Positions 1 through 14,673 of a stretch of DNA of 64,000 bases are shown here, one piece after another. Position 1 is the first letter of the stretch; each line of letters opens with the position of its first letter. A program made the position numbers and the translations under genes. This DNA is from Balanoglossus misakiensis (lineage: Eukaryota > Hemichordata): NCBI GenBank assembly GCA_040954595.2, contig CM082582.2, forward strand, positions 12,090,001 through 12,154,000. Direction: 5' to 3'. The notes below the pieces were generated by a model. That model was not told the origin of the DNA. It ran no database searches and worked only from the letters and a program-made list of their open reading frames with translations.

Positions 1-3000
1 TCGGATATCGCACTCGCAGCGGGTTATAATTGGAATGCTCAAGCGACGGATGTGTGACGAGCCACCTCGATTACACATCTCATCACTTTTCGACGGCGAC
101 AGACTCGTTCTTGTTGTTTTCCGGCCGAACGTCGGCCAATCATTGCTCACTTTCATCGCGAAAAGAAGAGACATTTCAGAACAGCCGAAACACATGCTTC
201 CTGATGTCTCCTATACCTCACCAATATTCGTGGCAAATTAACTAAAATATGAAATACTGAAATACTCAAGTTGAAAATCACTGTCGCCGAATTCAGCAAG
301 GGTAGGACCTTCTCGAAAGGTTAATGAAAACAACTTTGTAGTGCATTTTAAGTCATACACGAGAAATGACATTTTGTATTCCGAGCGAAAAGGAGACATT
401 ACTTTATAATTCAATGATAGATTTCAGAATTTAGATTTAGAATTCCACGGGGGTTCCGTTACAATTTCTACCTATCAAATAAAATGGCTCCCTCATGTAA
501 TCTCAATGTTATGGTTAATGCCAACGATCACCATTCAAACAAAATACAATATCAAAGCCTGTGTCTAGTCAACAAAAACAGCGACAAACAAATAAACACT
601 CTCTGGTCTTCTGTGCACGTTTCTCTGCCTCTACATTTTAGTGCGAGTGTAGTGACTAGCACGCCATGCCCCACCCATCGGGGGATGATACTCGTCCACC
701 CCCAGGGGTTTGATGTTTGGTGGTCGGGCGAGTTAACGAGGTAAAGTGCTCACAACTTTTGTCATCATTAAGCGGTGCTAATTATGTGACCGCTGGGACA
801 TGTACTGACAGGCAAAACAAAGCAAGCTCTCTATCAAGACTACAATCTATAATTAATGCATGAAAATCCGACAAAAACTATTCACATTTCGTTGAAAGTT
901 AAGCTAGACTGATCGTTCATCATTCTGGCTCGGTCGCCGCTGGTGATAGGGTTCAGCCCAAAGCAGGTGGTACTACAACGCTTACAAGTACAAAACGCTA
1001 ACCGCAGAACAGGCCGAATTTTCACGACAAATGTTTGTGTTATCCTTGGATGAAACGTCGATGAATTTTGATACTTTCCCGTGTGCTAAGTCAAAAGCGA
1101 GCTTCGAAACAACAGTATATAGACGTCGATATATAATTCATCAGATTCGACGCATGCCTGAAAAACGTTTCCAATAAACTTCATAAATGTAAATTTTTGA
1201 TCGTTTATAAAATTAATCCTAGGTGCTGATGGGAGCGAGTTAATCCGGATTCAAGGCAAACTAAAGTCTATGAATATTTTTTCACGGTGCACATCATTGG
1301 AAGAGAATCATGATCTACACAAGGTGCCAAAATTCGTTCAATTTTTTTGTCTCAAAAATATTAAAGAATTTAAAGAAAATGCGAGAAAGACGTATACATA
1401 GCGACATGACGATCGTGTACCTTATTGTATGATTTTTAATATTCATTCGAAAGTAGTTAAACAGCGCGCGGACGTTCCTGCGAAATAGCTATTATACAAT
1501 TATATAATGAGATTAAAGTTTTCCTCAAAATTCTGTCGACCATTTGTGACATTTGCCACCGGAAAAACATAACTCTTCATTTGTGCTTTAGGATTCTGAA
1601 ATGGTTCGCGGTTCAGTGGTCTTTCTATCTATCACGACTTGATTGTCAAAGGCGGTCGGCGGGAATGGGCTCGGAATTTACTGCACCCCGAGAAACGCTC
1701 GGTTTTATCTGGGGGCGAGGGTGGGTCTGTTTTGGGGGCGTTTATCTGTAAAGGTTAGACACCGCCGTGGTGGGAAGTGGTAGGAGGGGGAGATGGGGAG
1801 GGGGGAGGGTGTAATCTGATGGACGCGGAAGAGAAATGGCGGAGATGGAGACAGACGAAATTCATAAAAGTGATAGTGGTGCCAGCTCGCTATTTGCCAT
1901 CGTTCCTCCCATCTGTTCGTTTCATTACTGGAAATGAGGGTTTAGCATGGGGTCTGTCTGCAGCACTAACCGCAAAAGCGAGCATCAATCCCCGTGATCC
2001 AATCCATACAATATAACCAACTCCTAGATAAAAACCTGAGACAAGCCCTCTCCTGCAATTTACGCGAACCGCACTCATGTAGTTTTCTTTTCAACGTGGC
2101 GTGCGCTTTCAACATTTCCAGCGTGCTGACAGGACAAGTTTGCGTTTCGCATTCAGGCTCTCACTTGCACATTTTACATACTAATTGAATTCATCATCGC
2201 ATCTCAGTCAACATTCCAACTTTCTGACGATTGGGGAATCGGTTTTTATTTTTAATTTTTAAAATACTTACACTTAACATGCGATTATATTATTATAAAT
2301 GGGGCTTTGTGAACTTCTGTGAAGTTTACGAGTAGAAATAAAAGGTAAATCGCGGAAGATATTTGTCAACGTGAGCGAATGTCAAACTTAGCATGTCCCA
2401 CGGTGGTCGAATGCGTTGAAGCGTGGTTGTCTACCTCGTGTTATAGATATTAAGTCTCATTATGGGCGGAATACGTTGCAGTAAGTAATCTGCAGTTTTT
2501 TTCACTCGATGTTCTGGTTCATCTTTTATCATTATACACATCATGGGTGCAGCCATGCATACCGTGTCTCAACCTTATTAGCCGAACACACTCCTCCTCT
2601 ATACTCTAAGCTATCGCCGCCGTTTTGTTAGCCGTTTTGCCGCTCAATTGACAGTCATTTCCGCGACCGTAAGCCGGGCAAACGTTGCCCCGCGCGTGTA
2701 CCATGATCGACTGGTGGAAATTACGCCTTTCTCTCCTACTATAAAAGTGTTTAAGAAACCTTCTGTGAATTCGACGTCATTCATTTGTCCGATCTCATTT
2801 CTTAGTTCTTTGACAAAATTCAAAGGATTTCCATTCCGCCTTGTAAGTCAGAACACAGTCTAATTGTATTCACTATACACACACTTTTCGGAGAGAGAAA
2901 AAAGCGAGTCACCTTTTTTTCGTCAGCTCTTTATTCTCCAACGCATGAGAAACTCCCCATGAGGACTCGTTTTCCCGGAGGACATATATTTTGCTGGATT

Positions 3001-3503
3001 TCTGGTGACATTTGTTTTAAACAAAAGGAGGAACAAATGGACGCAATTATTTTGTTCGTCTGGGCCGGCAATGGAGAGAGCGAGAGACTTTGTGTAACAG
3101 CCTCCGCGCGACGCACTGGAGAATTGTCATCCCCGAACCGCAAGCTTGTCAGCCGGTGACATGTGAGCTTTGTGATCTATAGGCTAATGTTTCCATTTGG
3201 ACAGATATCTGACGTTTGGGGGACGATTCTTTTAAATTTAAGCAGACGAACCGGTGTTGTTTGGAAAGAGCGAAACCTGTGTTGTTGTCGTTTTAAAAAC
3301 GGGAGAATTCTCGCCATGCTGTTTCAAGTGGGCGAGATGACTCTCCATATTCCACGCCAAATATCGCGGAGTTGCTCTTCCCTTTATGCTGCGATCAGCG
3401 GCCGATATGAGTTGTTTTCTTTTGCTACCCCTTCGTGCACATACAAATTCTGACCGTTCTGAACCGCAGTGACGACACTGAGAATCTTTAAAGCGGACCT
3501 TAC
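1..3503. other. Downstream intron of the tbx20-type gene; no exon seen
   Basis: This stretch follows the splice donor of the second tbx20 coding exon on the minus strand, so it is read as intron 2. I looked for the next T-box exon, which in the family begins with an RMFP-like motif, and did not find it on the minus strand. That exon is therefore presumed to lie left of the window. Only short ORFs without recognisable domains are present. Confidence 0.6.
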
Positions 3504-4503
3504 CTTCCCGACTTCGTTATGATCATCTCCGTCCCCAAGTCGTGAAATTTGTCCCACAGTTCCTTGGTCTCCAGTTTGCAAGTGACTTTGGTCATTTCTT
3601 CGCTCAGTTTTCCCGCGTTGCCAATCTGCGGCTGAGAGTTCATCGTGGCCCCAGCCGTGACGTGGATCGGTCCCGAAGATACAGGCGACTTGGGGTCGCT
3701 GACCATCTCGCTATTCGTCTGTTGGATGCGGCTAGACTTTTCCACGAAATCTTCTACGGGAAGACATCAGACACATAGTTAGTCAAAATACGAACATCAC
3801 AGAGGGTAAGAATTTGTGGTGATGTCAAAGTTTTTTTTAAATCTGGCAATCTCCCGGGATTATTGACTCAGTACAATTCAAAACGGTTCGAATTTCAATA
3901 TTCGATAATATGGGTCACTTCGAGCGATATAACTATGCAGAAATTTAACGCGCTCGTAATAATCAGCGAACGGGCGACCCAAAGTTGTATATAATATTCT
4001 CTAGGAGCAGCGGAGTTGAAGACATGCGTGCCACTCGAGGTCCGAGACATCTTTTCTATTTGTCATGTCATAAAAAGCTCAAAGTAAACCCAATACCATG
4101 TCAGGTCCTTAATAAACCATAATGTTCCCCTAACCACTCCACCAGCTGCAAGAATTTGCTGGGTCCATTTACACTTTGTTAAATTTGCCATGTATAGTTT
4201 GGACTATTAAACGAGCCTGGGTCTATTAACATTGACAAAACTTAAGTACATTTTGTACTCACCCAGTGGACGTAGTGCGTGGTCGCCCGGACTGTTGTCG
4301 GCGCTGCTGCTACTAGTGATGTTCGCGTTATGACCCAGAGAAGCATCGCTGTTGTTTTTACTGGTGTTGGTGGTAGTAGTAGTACTGGACGCGTTCCCTT
4401 TAGCTTTGGAACTGGAATTGGTCGTCGAAATCAGAGCCTCTATGGAGAAAGCGTTGGCTCTTGTTGACAGCTGAGGTTTCGTCGCTACGCTTGTTGTCTC
4501 CAT
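3504..4503 (-). CDS. tbx20: T-box transcription factor, TBX20-like, N-terminal exons (partial)
   Basis: TBX20 is a nuclear T-box factor of the heart and other mesodermal programmes. Two coding exons are seen: 4503-4263 (donor GTGAGT, phase 1) and 3753-3504 (acceptor CGTAG, donor GTAAGG, phase 2). The ATG at 4503 gives [20 protein letters not shown], which matches the vertebrate TBX20 start in position and sequence. An eh1-like motif FSIEALI lies at residues 19-25, in the family a likely Groucho-binding site. A Ser/Thr/Asn-rich linker follows, then FVEKSS, also conserved in TBX20. The T-box begins near residue 139 with [20 protein letters not shown], closer to TBX20 than to TBX1 or TBX2/3. The exon breaks inside the Arg codon at residue 164. 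The remaining T-box and C-terminus are outside the window. An upstream GTG in frame at 4545 is not used as the start, because the ATG fits the orthologue. Confidence 0.93.
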
Positions 4504-4991
4504 GCTGTGAGGTGAATCCGTGCTGATCTGCCGGGCGAGTTTCACGCTGTTCTGCAGGGGCGATGCTAAAAATGTGGTTCGCAGCTCAGACCAGCAAAAT
4601 CATGAATGGTGTCAGAAATAAAAACCTGTACTCTCTCTTTAGACGCGCGGGGAAAGTTGCCTATCACTTTAAGTGAAGGTTGTCTGTAAGGTGCGCTGTT
4701 TAAAGCGAGGCTCGGCGCATATGAAGGCTCGCGTCAAATGTGTTGGTGAAGTGACGCTCGAACGAAGAACCGCGCGATTGGTCCAGTGTCGGTTGAGCTT
4801 GACAGTGTACGTATGGGTGGATGCAACACAAGCAAGTTTAGTGATCGCAAGTGGACTGTATTCCACCTTGTCTATGTTTTGTATAAGCTCAGCAGGGCAG
4901 GCCTAAGTTGCAGTCAGTGTAAATCTGGTGTAATTGGACCACAATTAATTTGACGTCCGCTCCTAATCTCTATCAACACATTCCGCGCCGG

Positions 4992-4996
4992 CCAAT
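4992..4996. promoter_or_regulatory. CCAAT box in a GC-rich patch upstream of tbx20
   Basis: A CCAAT pentamer lies in a GC-rich stretch (ccgcgccggccaatggcagc) about 490 bp upstream of the tbx20 ATG. NF-Y sites work in either orientation, so it could belong to the proximal promoter. The transcription start is unknown, so the assignment rests on position only. Confidence 0.3.
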
Positions 4997-5413
4997 GGCA
5001 GCGCGGAACGTCACCCTGCGTTCGCTAAATGGCATTAATATTTAATATCCTTGGGGATATTCCAGATTTTCAACACTCTGCCGGCATTTCCTGCTTGTTT
5101 CCTGCCTTTTACAGCTTCTACCTGCCCGTCTTCGTTACTCGACGAGGCGGGAGGGACGCGCCACAATGCAGCCGAGCGTGCACAAATGCGATTTTCGAGA
5201 AGTGAAAGAGTAACTGTCGACCTCCATTCAGGGCAGTAAATGTTGTTATGTAGATGCCTTTGAAAGACTTTGTTGGCTGGTAATTGGCCCTGTATTGACA
5301 ACGCGAAAAGGACATCCTCAGCCAACCACTCAGCCCCGCTGTTTATAATATTTAATTGATTTGTTTTACTTTTCTATTTATCCACCACACATGGGCTGAG
5401 CCTTACCGGGAAA

Positions 5414-5454
5414 GGGGGGGGGGGGTGACTGGTGGACGGAGGAGGGGGGGGGGG
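5414..5454. repeat. Paired G homopolymers (12 G and 11 G)
   Basis: A 12-base G run (5414-5425) and an 11-base G run (5444-5454) are separated by a G-rich spacer containing GG pairs. The plus strand could form a G-quadruplex. It lies about 0.9 kb upstream of the tbx20 ATG. Confidence 0.6.
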
Positions 5455-6345
5455 CTGGCACGTGATTTATTTGTGAAAATTAGGGCGAACGTCAACACCT
5501 ATGGAAAGCCGTAATTGTGGGGGCCAAGATGCGTGTCTAGACGGTAAATGAATGGTGGAGACAGTTGCTTTGCCTTAATGAAGTTGGTGTGTTTAACCCG
5601 TCAGTGCATAGGCTACCGGGATCATCACTATCATCTGCACAGCGATCTGTATACTTTAACGACATTCTTTTCTATCAGAGGCGCAATGTTTTACCCGTGT
5701 CGCTGTAGCCTGCTCTAATCCTCGCTATACCACACACACTGTTGACTTTACTGTGCATGGATTTGCCAGCTATTTCGACGGCTTAGAATAACGACATAAA
5801 CAATCTGAATCCAACGCTCGCTCCTAATCCGGCAAATATTCACAAATATTGCACATTTCCAAATTAAACATCGCAAGAACTCAAGGATAGACGCAATGAC
5901 ACTTCACCGAATGGGAAACAGAGAGTCACAAACTGTAATAACGCCTGAAGCAATTACATCGGCCAATTTTATGGTTCGTCGTTTTCATTGTTAAACCAGG
6001 TCTGAAGTTCTGAAAAAATTACCCATTTTATGATTATCACCTTACATAAATTCGGAATTTTGATCATGTGAACAAGTGAGGGGGCAGTAAAGTTTGTTCG
6101 AGAACTGAGTTAATTTTGCTAAGAACGAGAGAGGGTGAAAAAGAAACAGACAGAGAGACATACGGGGAGACAGATATCCGATCTGAATTCAACTGACCCT
6201 TTGGCGTCAACCATCGACGCACAGACAGTGCATGCTATCCTTCATCGAGCTGGAAACACGATAAAAGACGCAAAATGAACAATCTTTTTGTGTGTATATT
6301 TCAAACGAGGGAGAAATAAGCACGACGGGCGCGGAGCTTGGCGGA

Positions 6346-6359
6346 CGCGCGCGCGCGCG
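6346..6359. repeat. (CG)7 alternating run
   Basis: Seven uninterrupted CG dinucleotides lie in a short GC-rich island (about 6328-6376). Alternating CG tracts can adopt Z-DNA. The patch stands out from the AT-rich surroundings about 1.85 kb upstream of the tbx20 ATG. Confidence 0.6.
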
Positions 6360-9300
6360 GGCCGGGCGAGCACGCGCTCTTTCTCTGTGAAATGAACAGC
6401 GCAGAAGTCGCAATTAGCTGGAAGACTTTAGTTAGGAGTGAATGGAACAACGGCGATGTTTTTACAGCGACTACTAATCCCGCAATGCGACTAACCTAAC
6501 ACAATTGGGTTAAAATGTTTGAACAAAACTGATTAATTTTCAGACTAGATTCCGCTAAGCTGTCTACTCGTCATGAATTCAGACCGGCTTGATCAAAACC
6601 CGTCTCACAGGAATACCATCAAAAAGACAAATCAGTGAAAATAAAGTCCAGCTCTTCATATTCTGAAATGACTTTTGAGCTTCTGTTTTTACACCAGGGG
6701 ATGTTTTTTAAAACTTATTTCGCGCGCGAGTCCAAAAAGATTGAAGTTAAAAATATATCAGCCAGCGAAAAAAAAATCGCCACAAAAGTGTGCGTGAAAA
6801 GAGCAAGGCACAGTAAGTTTATGGAGCAACGCGAGTAATGGGCGGTTATAATTCTGTCGAGTCAATTAAGAGACGAGAGCAGGGCCGGCCGCACCTGATA
6901 CACGGCACAATGTGATATAATTTGGAAAATTAAAGTTTTCAACACAAATTACTTTTAATAAATATGATTTGATGGTATAGGGTAGGCCAAATTACCCTTG
7001 CCGGCAAAAGTATTTAATTTCTAATTGGTTCGCTTTGGTGTTTAGTTTCCATTGATTTGATTTAGAGCCCAAATCTCGGCGATTTGTGACAGCACAAAAA
7101 ATGACGCCTGAATATACAACATAAACAGCACATTACATTTTGTTAGGCTGCGTGTAGTTGATTTCGCCTCATTTAGTTTCACAAAACGCTGACAAATGTA
7201 GCAAAAATGACTTAACAATTGCACTGTAGGCGGCATTGGACTGACTTTCACGCCGTTTGACTCACTGCTCTTTTTTTTGGACTGTCGATGTGTCGATCAG
7301 CAAGTCACTTTTGAAGTTTCACCTTGTCAGGCCATGAATTGGATTTAGTCTCCATCTCCGCATGACGACATGTTCGCGACAGTTGGCTTGGCCGGTTTAA
7401 TGCCATTCTCCCAAATTAACCTCACGTTTACGCGGCTGCCAGTCCTCACTAAGCCGACTGACGCGAGGGAAGTGTCGTGTGCACGGGAACAAAAATTCAC
7501 AAAATCATAGACTTCTTGCTAAAATATCATAGCGAGAGTTGACTTTCGTTGTTTGCAATTGAAAGCAAGCACTGGATTGGTCGAAATGGATCGTCTGCGT
7601 ACAACTCGATACCGCACGAACAAAAGTAAAATATCATGACACATTAATAAATTGATTGTTCTAACTACAAGGTAAACATAACGGGTTTCAGTATTGTCTT
7701 TTGAGCGCAATGAAAGGTTAGCGACATTCAAGTGTCTGCACCTCTGATCAACCCTCACGGCATAATGAACCGTGTGTGTTTTTTTCCTCCCGGATCTAAA
7801 CATTAACAGCATTGTGAGGAAAGAATCACCCGCTAATTATGATGGATAAAAAAGTCCTTGGATTCTCTGTAGGGAAGGAATGGACTCCGGCTCGAAATTG
7901 ATGACGACGGTTGATACAATTTATGTTCGGTGGAAATCTAATAATTTGACAAAATTTAACCCAGTAGATGAACACATAAATAAAGCGATAACTAAACGTT
8001 TCACCATATTTAAAACAATTAGGACTAATTCATAGTTCTGCGTTACAGGAATACGTGATTACGAGGGCAAGTGATGACGGTGGGGATTTCTGGCGCCAAA
8101 CGATGCGCAGGCAACAATATTAAACCTCGGTGATCTCTCGCATCACCAAGAGGTGCGCCGGCTTTCAAAAAAGGTAACAATTTGGGGGTTTTGCCGAGAA
8201 TTATTGGCAAGCATCATGAAGTGCGATGCTTATGCACGACGATAATTGCCCTTACCGCTTGGGAGCTACACGACTGGGAAATTTGGAAGCAATAGTTTGA
8301 GTTCGTTTCCGCCACCATACTTCTTAATTAACTGATTAGCAAGTCGACGTGTGCAATTGTCTTGGGCCATGTAAAAGTCTCCGTCACGCGAATTGTATAT
8401 ATTTGTAAACTCATTCTACGTGAACATTGCTTAATTTTATGAAATATGCGCCCGTCGTTAAATATGCTGGCCATATCCAGATGCGCGCTAACGGTGAGTT
8501 CGCTGAGGATATTTATTGCTCCGCGGTATTCCGCTGTGAGGAGGCAACCGAGCGACAAACACGAACTAACCGTAGTGCATTAGAAAGCATATCATACCTT
8601 CCCTCTAACCACAAGTCAATTGACCTCAAAGTTGATAACAATGAGTAGAAACCCCTGTACTAGTTTTAATAAAATTTCCTATAATGCAATTTCTGTCCGG
8701 CTATATTCACCAGAATATGTAGTTTACGTTGCCATCGTAACCTTTGTGTTCCAATAATTGACAGAAAAACCACTTGAAACACGCTGCCGATAGAATCCCT
8801 TTCTCCGAATATTTTTTTATGTTTGCGTATCTGAAATCTAACTTGAGTACTAAGTTTCCAATGATTACGCTAAATTCTACTGCGATTCAAAATGGAACCA
8901 GACTACATAATTAAGCACGTATGCGCAAGTCCTGAGAAAACCGAAAGAATGATGTTGCCTGGCTGTGAACGCAAAGCCTGGTAGGTATGATAATAAGAAA
9001 TGTGTCTTGTGCATATACTTGGTATAATTAGTTTAAAAATAATGAAAGAAAAACTATGTTGAAAGATATCAAGTTTTACTGAAACTACCGCGCCACCAAT
9101 CGGTGGTTTTATCGTCGACCATTCTCCATGCACCACTCCTGCATCCTAATCACTTTCCTGACTTTTCCTTTCACGATGGAATTATTACAATAACTTAAAA
9201 AATAATCATTTAATATATTCTGCAAAGCGCTAGTTTTGTCGTGGCTGTCAGTATGACATGTTTATCTGAATCGAACTACAACATAATTTGCATATAATGA

Positions 9301-12300
9301 GTTAATAATGCCATGACTACACAGTGTTTCTGACAATCCTAGGGCTGAATATTATGTTTCTGTGATATAATGAAGTCGTTATGTTCACGAAACATCAATT
9401 ATAAATAATACTTTTGCTCCGGAAAAAGTTGTCTATGCTTCATGAACACGACTAATTGGTTGTTTCTCCAACCGGTTGTGACGGTTTATGTTTCTTCAAC
9501 AAAAAAATGATTTATAACTTTTTCTGCAGTGATAACCCTGTGCAGTGGATTATAACTATTGTGTAAGAACGATCTCTAAGTGTTGGGAAAATGTGAGTCG
9601 CCCAAACAGACAAAAATAAAATAATTACTGCTATACATTGAACACAGGTACAGGTATAGGCAGCGATGTCAGTTACCATGTCAACGGACCATAAAGATTG
9701 AGACACACTTTTTATCATTTTTGGCCTATACCAGGATCATGGCTCCATCTGTTTTATGTTGTGCTCATTTAGGGAGTCGGTAATTTCCATTCTGATGTGG
9801 AACTGTTTCATTTTGCAACTTACTAGTAATATGATGAAGACGAAATGGCTTTCCCAAAAATATATATTGATGGAATCATGTTTAGCTGTCGCCTATGAAC
9901 TCACGAGCAGCGTTTTGTCGCCCATTTCGAGCGTGGCGGAAAACTGAAAAACAGCCAGTAAATGGTTTTCGATGAGGTCATCTCTACCGGCGACACTGTA
10001 CGGGTCACAGTTCACCAAATTCGCCGCTGCAGCGTGGCCCCGTCGCGGCGCCCGGGGATTGCTAATGGTTTCCGCCAAAACTGGGTCCCGCAGGGGTCGT
10101 TATGGGCGGGGAGGGGCGGACAAAATGGGCGTGGACGTCGTGAATACGTGATTTCCAGGAGACGTCTTGGTGGAACGAGAACAAAGATGGGTGGCCCTTG
10201 TTTTTGAAGATAAAAATGCCCGTGTGTACTCACTGCTTTCGTCTTCAACGCCAGCCTTGACTTTCAAAATCGCGGTCACTTGTAGCAGCCCAGTAATATC
10301 ATATCAGACGTTCTGAACAGCACATTATTCATAATTCTCGCTTGACTGATCAATCCGAAACGTTAACTCAGTTTACCCAAGCGAAGTCAGGCAAGTGTCG
10401 ACGTGTCGGAAACTAGTCACATTGGCGATACACTGCCACACTAATGAAATTCATGATATTCAAATGAAAGTTCCAGATTATAGGTTGCAGTGCATATGCA
10501 CCTGGTGTACACCTGTATAAAGAACGACTCAACAAAAGAGCTGACCAATCAAAGGCAATCTTGCTGGAGCTCTCTTACGTCACACTTTTAATGTGAACTA
10601 CATGTATATCAAAATCCGTAAATGGTTTCTTTCAGTTTATACCGTTTTTGCGGGAATTGCGTCTAGTTTTGATTACGTACACCTGACCCTGATATTTCCG
10701 GAAATCATTGTCATCGATGATTGGATGGGCACAATTTCAAAAGAAGGATAGTGAAATTATCCCCTTTCCTCTCCAAATCCATCTTCCATGGAGAAGGAGA
10801 CAGAGACCTTGTTCTCTTCTCTCGGGCGAGGAATTTTCGTTTTAATATCGCGGGATCAAGTCAGCTTGCGGTGTTAATTTTCAAATGGACGTACGTCAGT
10901 GAAGTATTTTTTTGTTCATAACGCTATCGGCTCATCTACGATAAAACCATAAGTAAGCTAAAGATATTTTCAGATGGCTTGACTTTGCCTGGTGGTGCTC
11001 GGAGAGGAGACCCACTCTAATTGAATTAGACCGTGTTCAGCAAATGTTTGTGAACTGGTTAATAAAATCATCTCGCTCGCTGATGCGGCATTGTGTGTCG
11101 CGAAATTGTCACATTAACGCCTTTCAACCATTTTCATATTAGCCCTACATAAAACGCCGTTTTGTGAAAACTCTTTCTCAAAAGCTCTGCTTCAGTTTGA
11201 CAAAGCCGATTTTGTCAGTGGAAAACGGCACAACCCCCTAATTTAAAGACCTTTTTGCTGGCAATGTTGTCCGACGGAGAAAGCTTTATTAGGGTTATAA
11301 TCTATTTCAGGAACATTGGAGGGAGCTCGGTATTTGGAAGCGAGTGAGTGGCGTATATTCGGTATAATACTGTAGATTTATGTTGGCGCCGACGGGGCTC
11401 AGACAAACCCTTTCTGAAGATTCGTATCCCGCCCTTCAACTGATACGGCAAAGATGCTTCGTGTGTGCTGCACTCGGCAATACCATTTCATTTCATAATC
11501 AAAGTTTGACTAAAGCGATTTAAACAAAATACATGTATGTATATCATTATCGGTCTCAGTTACTTAACTTTTTGGTGCCTTGCTAATGCAGTTCGGCGCA
11601 ATAGTTTTTTGGCCATCTTGCTCAGGGATGTAACATTTTGTACAGGGTTTCCTCCCCATCTATAGACCACATGTTTCTTTTGTTCTTTGTGGACATAATA
11701 TTCCGAGATAGACAGACGGATGGATGGACAGGAAGGGGGCAGCAAGACAGAGACAGAAAATTAGAATATGCAAATTTAACGTTAGTTTTGAATAGTTCTT
11801 TCTTATAACGGCCATAAATTGTCTCCGCCGAGAGAACCACGCTTCTTGAAACTAACGTGAAACGGAAATGTTTCGCTAAGCTGGTTTCTGTCATCTTCGA
11901 GATTCACCAGAGCACACACACTAAGAAGGCGTCGCCAACTAATAACGGGCCAAATTGTCGCTTTTTCCCGTCCCGAAAATGTCTGCATAAAGGTCTCCTT
12001 TTTAGATTACAAGTGAACCTCGAGCTTTGCCAATGTTCAGAGTCTGTCGAATGCAGAACCGATGTGAGACAGAGTTGAGTGCAGTTAGAACAACGGAAGA
12101 CAGCAGAGTGCACCCATACAACTAACAATCAAGACGCTATGTTCACATTTGCCTCTCCGTGGATTGGCATTCAGCATGCTATTAGGCGACACAGCCCGTC
12201 CAAGCTCCTTTTTAATTCTCTAAATTAACTTATCTGCTCCGGCTCGGCACCTTGTGAAAATACTGTTTTTCACATTTAAAACCCCCGGAATTGCAAACGG

Positions 12301-14273
12301 GCGTATTTTTGATTACAGATAACACGAAAAGAAGTCGAACTGATAGACAACATATTGAGCGTGAAGATAAGACCCGGCCACGCTGATTTCGTATTCGCCT
12401 TCCTTCCTGAACTACACCGCCGTGAAATTTATTTTTCCATCCATGAAAATGGTGATTGAGATTAGATCTTGACAAGAGACGGAATAAATGGTAAAAATAT
12501 TCGGCACACCTTAGCGGGGGACTTAGCTAGATTCATTATCCGTATCGCCACCTTATAATGAACATGGCGGGTATGTACGAAGACTCGGGTTATTAGTCGT
12601 ATTGAAAAGTCTGATCTAAGTAAGTCGCTGGCTGAATCGGTAACAAACTGTAATATCTGCCTTCTTTGCCTGGCAAAGAGATTTAATTATAGCGTGTCGA
12701 CGTGAACAAATCGCGCGCAGCCAGTTGAGGATGTGGGGATGTAAAAAGAAAGACCCCTAAATATAGCAACGCTAAATACCACCGTGGCTCCGCAAGAGCT
12801 TTACGCAGATTTAGTAGTTTGTTTTGGGGTCGCCACCGTAACGACATTTGTTAATTAATGAAGAAATATTGCGCTTGATGACTTTGCACATGTTACACAA
12901 GACCGACGCAATCTCCCTGGAAGAGAGAAACAACCGACAAACTAACATATTCCGCGAAGCCACTGGGCCGGAGAATTCCTCCAATCACGCGTAACCCTCA
13001 TCCATCCATCTTTAAAATGACAGCTATACCCATATGATGAAATGTATATGAAAATCGCTTTCAAGATAGATCGCTTCATTTCTTTAAAGATTATACATCT
13101 CCATTCATGCGGCCGGCCAGCACACGACATTGAAAAAAAAACAGAAAGACGCAAACACATGATGCCTATCATTATAATCTAATTCATTGGCGCTATTTAG
13201 CAAATTTCTTAGCTGAGACACGGGACAATTGAGAAAAACTACAAAAGTGACTGATTCTGCAGTTCAAGTTTTCGCGGGGCAATAATTAGTATTCCGGCAG
13301 TGTGGACGGACAGCTTTACAGTTTTGCGTCTATCCAACTTAACTGTAAGCCTAAACAAATCAGCTTAGTGAGAGCAAAGGCTTCAGCACACGGATATCAT
13401 ATTCATTCTCTCATCAATAGCCCTGGTAAAAGTACCATCGATTGCCGACAAGATGTCTTCCCCCGTCTTCGAGATAAGCGAGAGAGCGGAGAGAAACATC
13501 ACAGTGGGGAAACAAGGCCCAATTTCGAGCAAAAGGGCGGCGGGGGTTTTATCCTCAAAAGAAAAAGTGAAAACCGCTATCACTCTCCTATACAACGACA
13601 TTACACTCGCCGCCCTGACTGGTAATTTACTAAAACATGGGTTGATGAAGTATTATACGAGGCTCTGTTTCAATTGCCGTTTTCAGATTGCGATTTCTAT
13701 CGGTGAATTTTGAATAGCTAAACGAGATGGTCTCGGCTTTCTTCACTTCAGAGCCGGTCGTCGCTCATCACGATTCACTCTCGCTCGTCCAATTGTCGCC
13801 ACGTTGTCGAGTAAAGATGGCGGCGGATTGGTCTGACCCAGAAGCGGGCTGAAAACTTTTACTCCCTTTAATGTTCCTTAAATTCACCGCGTTTGTCGAT
13901 CGGATGAAACTGGTGCATTTAGAACAATTTTGCCATACCAGTCCTCACGCTAGCCATTAAAACGCGCGTACCAACATAATGTCGACAGCAACTGTACTTA
14001 CAAAAAGTGTTCACCCTTTTCATAATTTGTGGACAAATGGGCGTTCTGGTGCCAGAGTTCATAACAGTAAACTCTTAAGTCGCCTATTTCAAGAACTTTC
14101 ATGTTCGTACATTAGTTTGTTTACCGTACAGCTTCTAAAGATAGACACACATATTTCTTGCATTTGAAATCTCCAGTGACTCCATTCTCCCTCTTAAATC
14201 ATTTAAAATTGGACACAGTTTTGTTAAATTGACCCTTTACACATGCTGTCATAGCGACTTCAATCATCAGATT

Positions 14274-14285
14274 GATAACGTTATC
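14274..14285. promoter_or_regulatory. Palindromic double GATA motif
   Basis: GATAACGTTATC is a perfect 12-bp palindrome presenting one GATA core on each strand. GATA factors act upstream of TBX20 in heart programmes of other animals, which makes the site suggestive. A single motif in 15 kb can arise by chance. Confidence 0.25.
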
Positions 14286-14673
14286 TTTCTGGAGAAAGTG
14301 AAAATCTGGGACGAGAAAAGGAAATGTTTATCACATCTATACGCACGTTCACTACGCGTGCCCGCCCCGGTTGATGTTTTTCTTGGGATGTACCAAAAAT
14401 AACATTTCTAAGGTCACGTGCCTGCTTAATATGATGCTGAAAGCAGATAATCTTTGGCAATCTTTGACGTCATTTGATTGACATTAGCGTGTGTTGTGCT
14501 GATATGCAGTTTGAAGGGGTTTCAATGCCGATGTGATTGCGCGCCTTGGAATCTTTTTTTATTACCAGGTTGCCGTTCCACGCAAAACCAAATAACACAA
14601 AGTTTATCGAGTTTAACGGTCGAATAAAAGTAACGGTGCGGCGTTTTCCGCATTCGAAGAAAATCCTTCCGAA

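Noticed and set aside
1-3503. Search for the third tbx20 exon
   Set aside because: No minus-strand RMFP-type T-box segment was found, so the exon is taken to lie outside the window.
13302-13713. Overlapping ORFs of 72-107 codons on both strands
   Set aside because: Several frames open at once in the same DNA, typical of chance; none has a motif.
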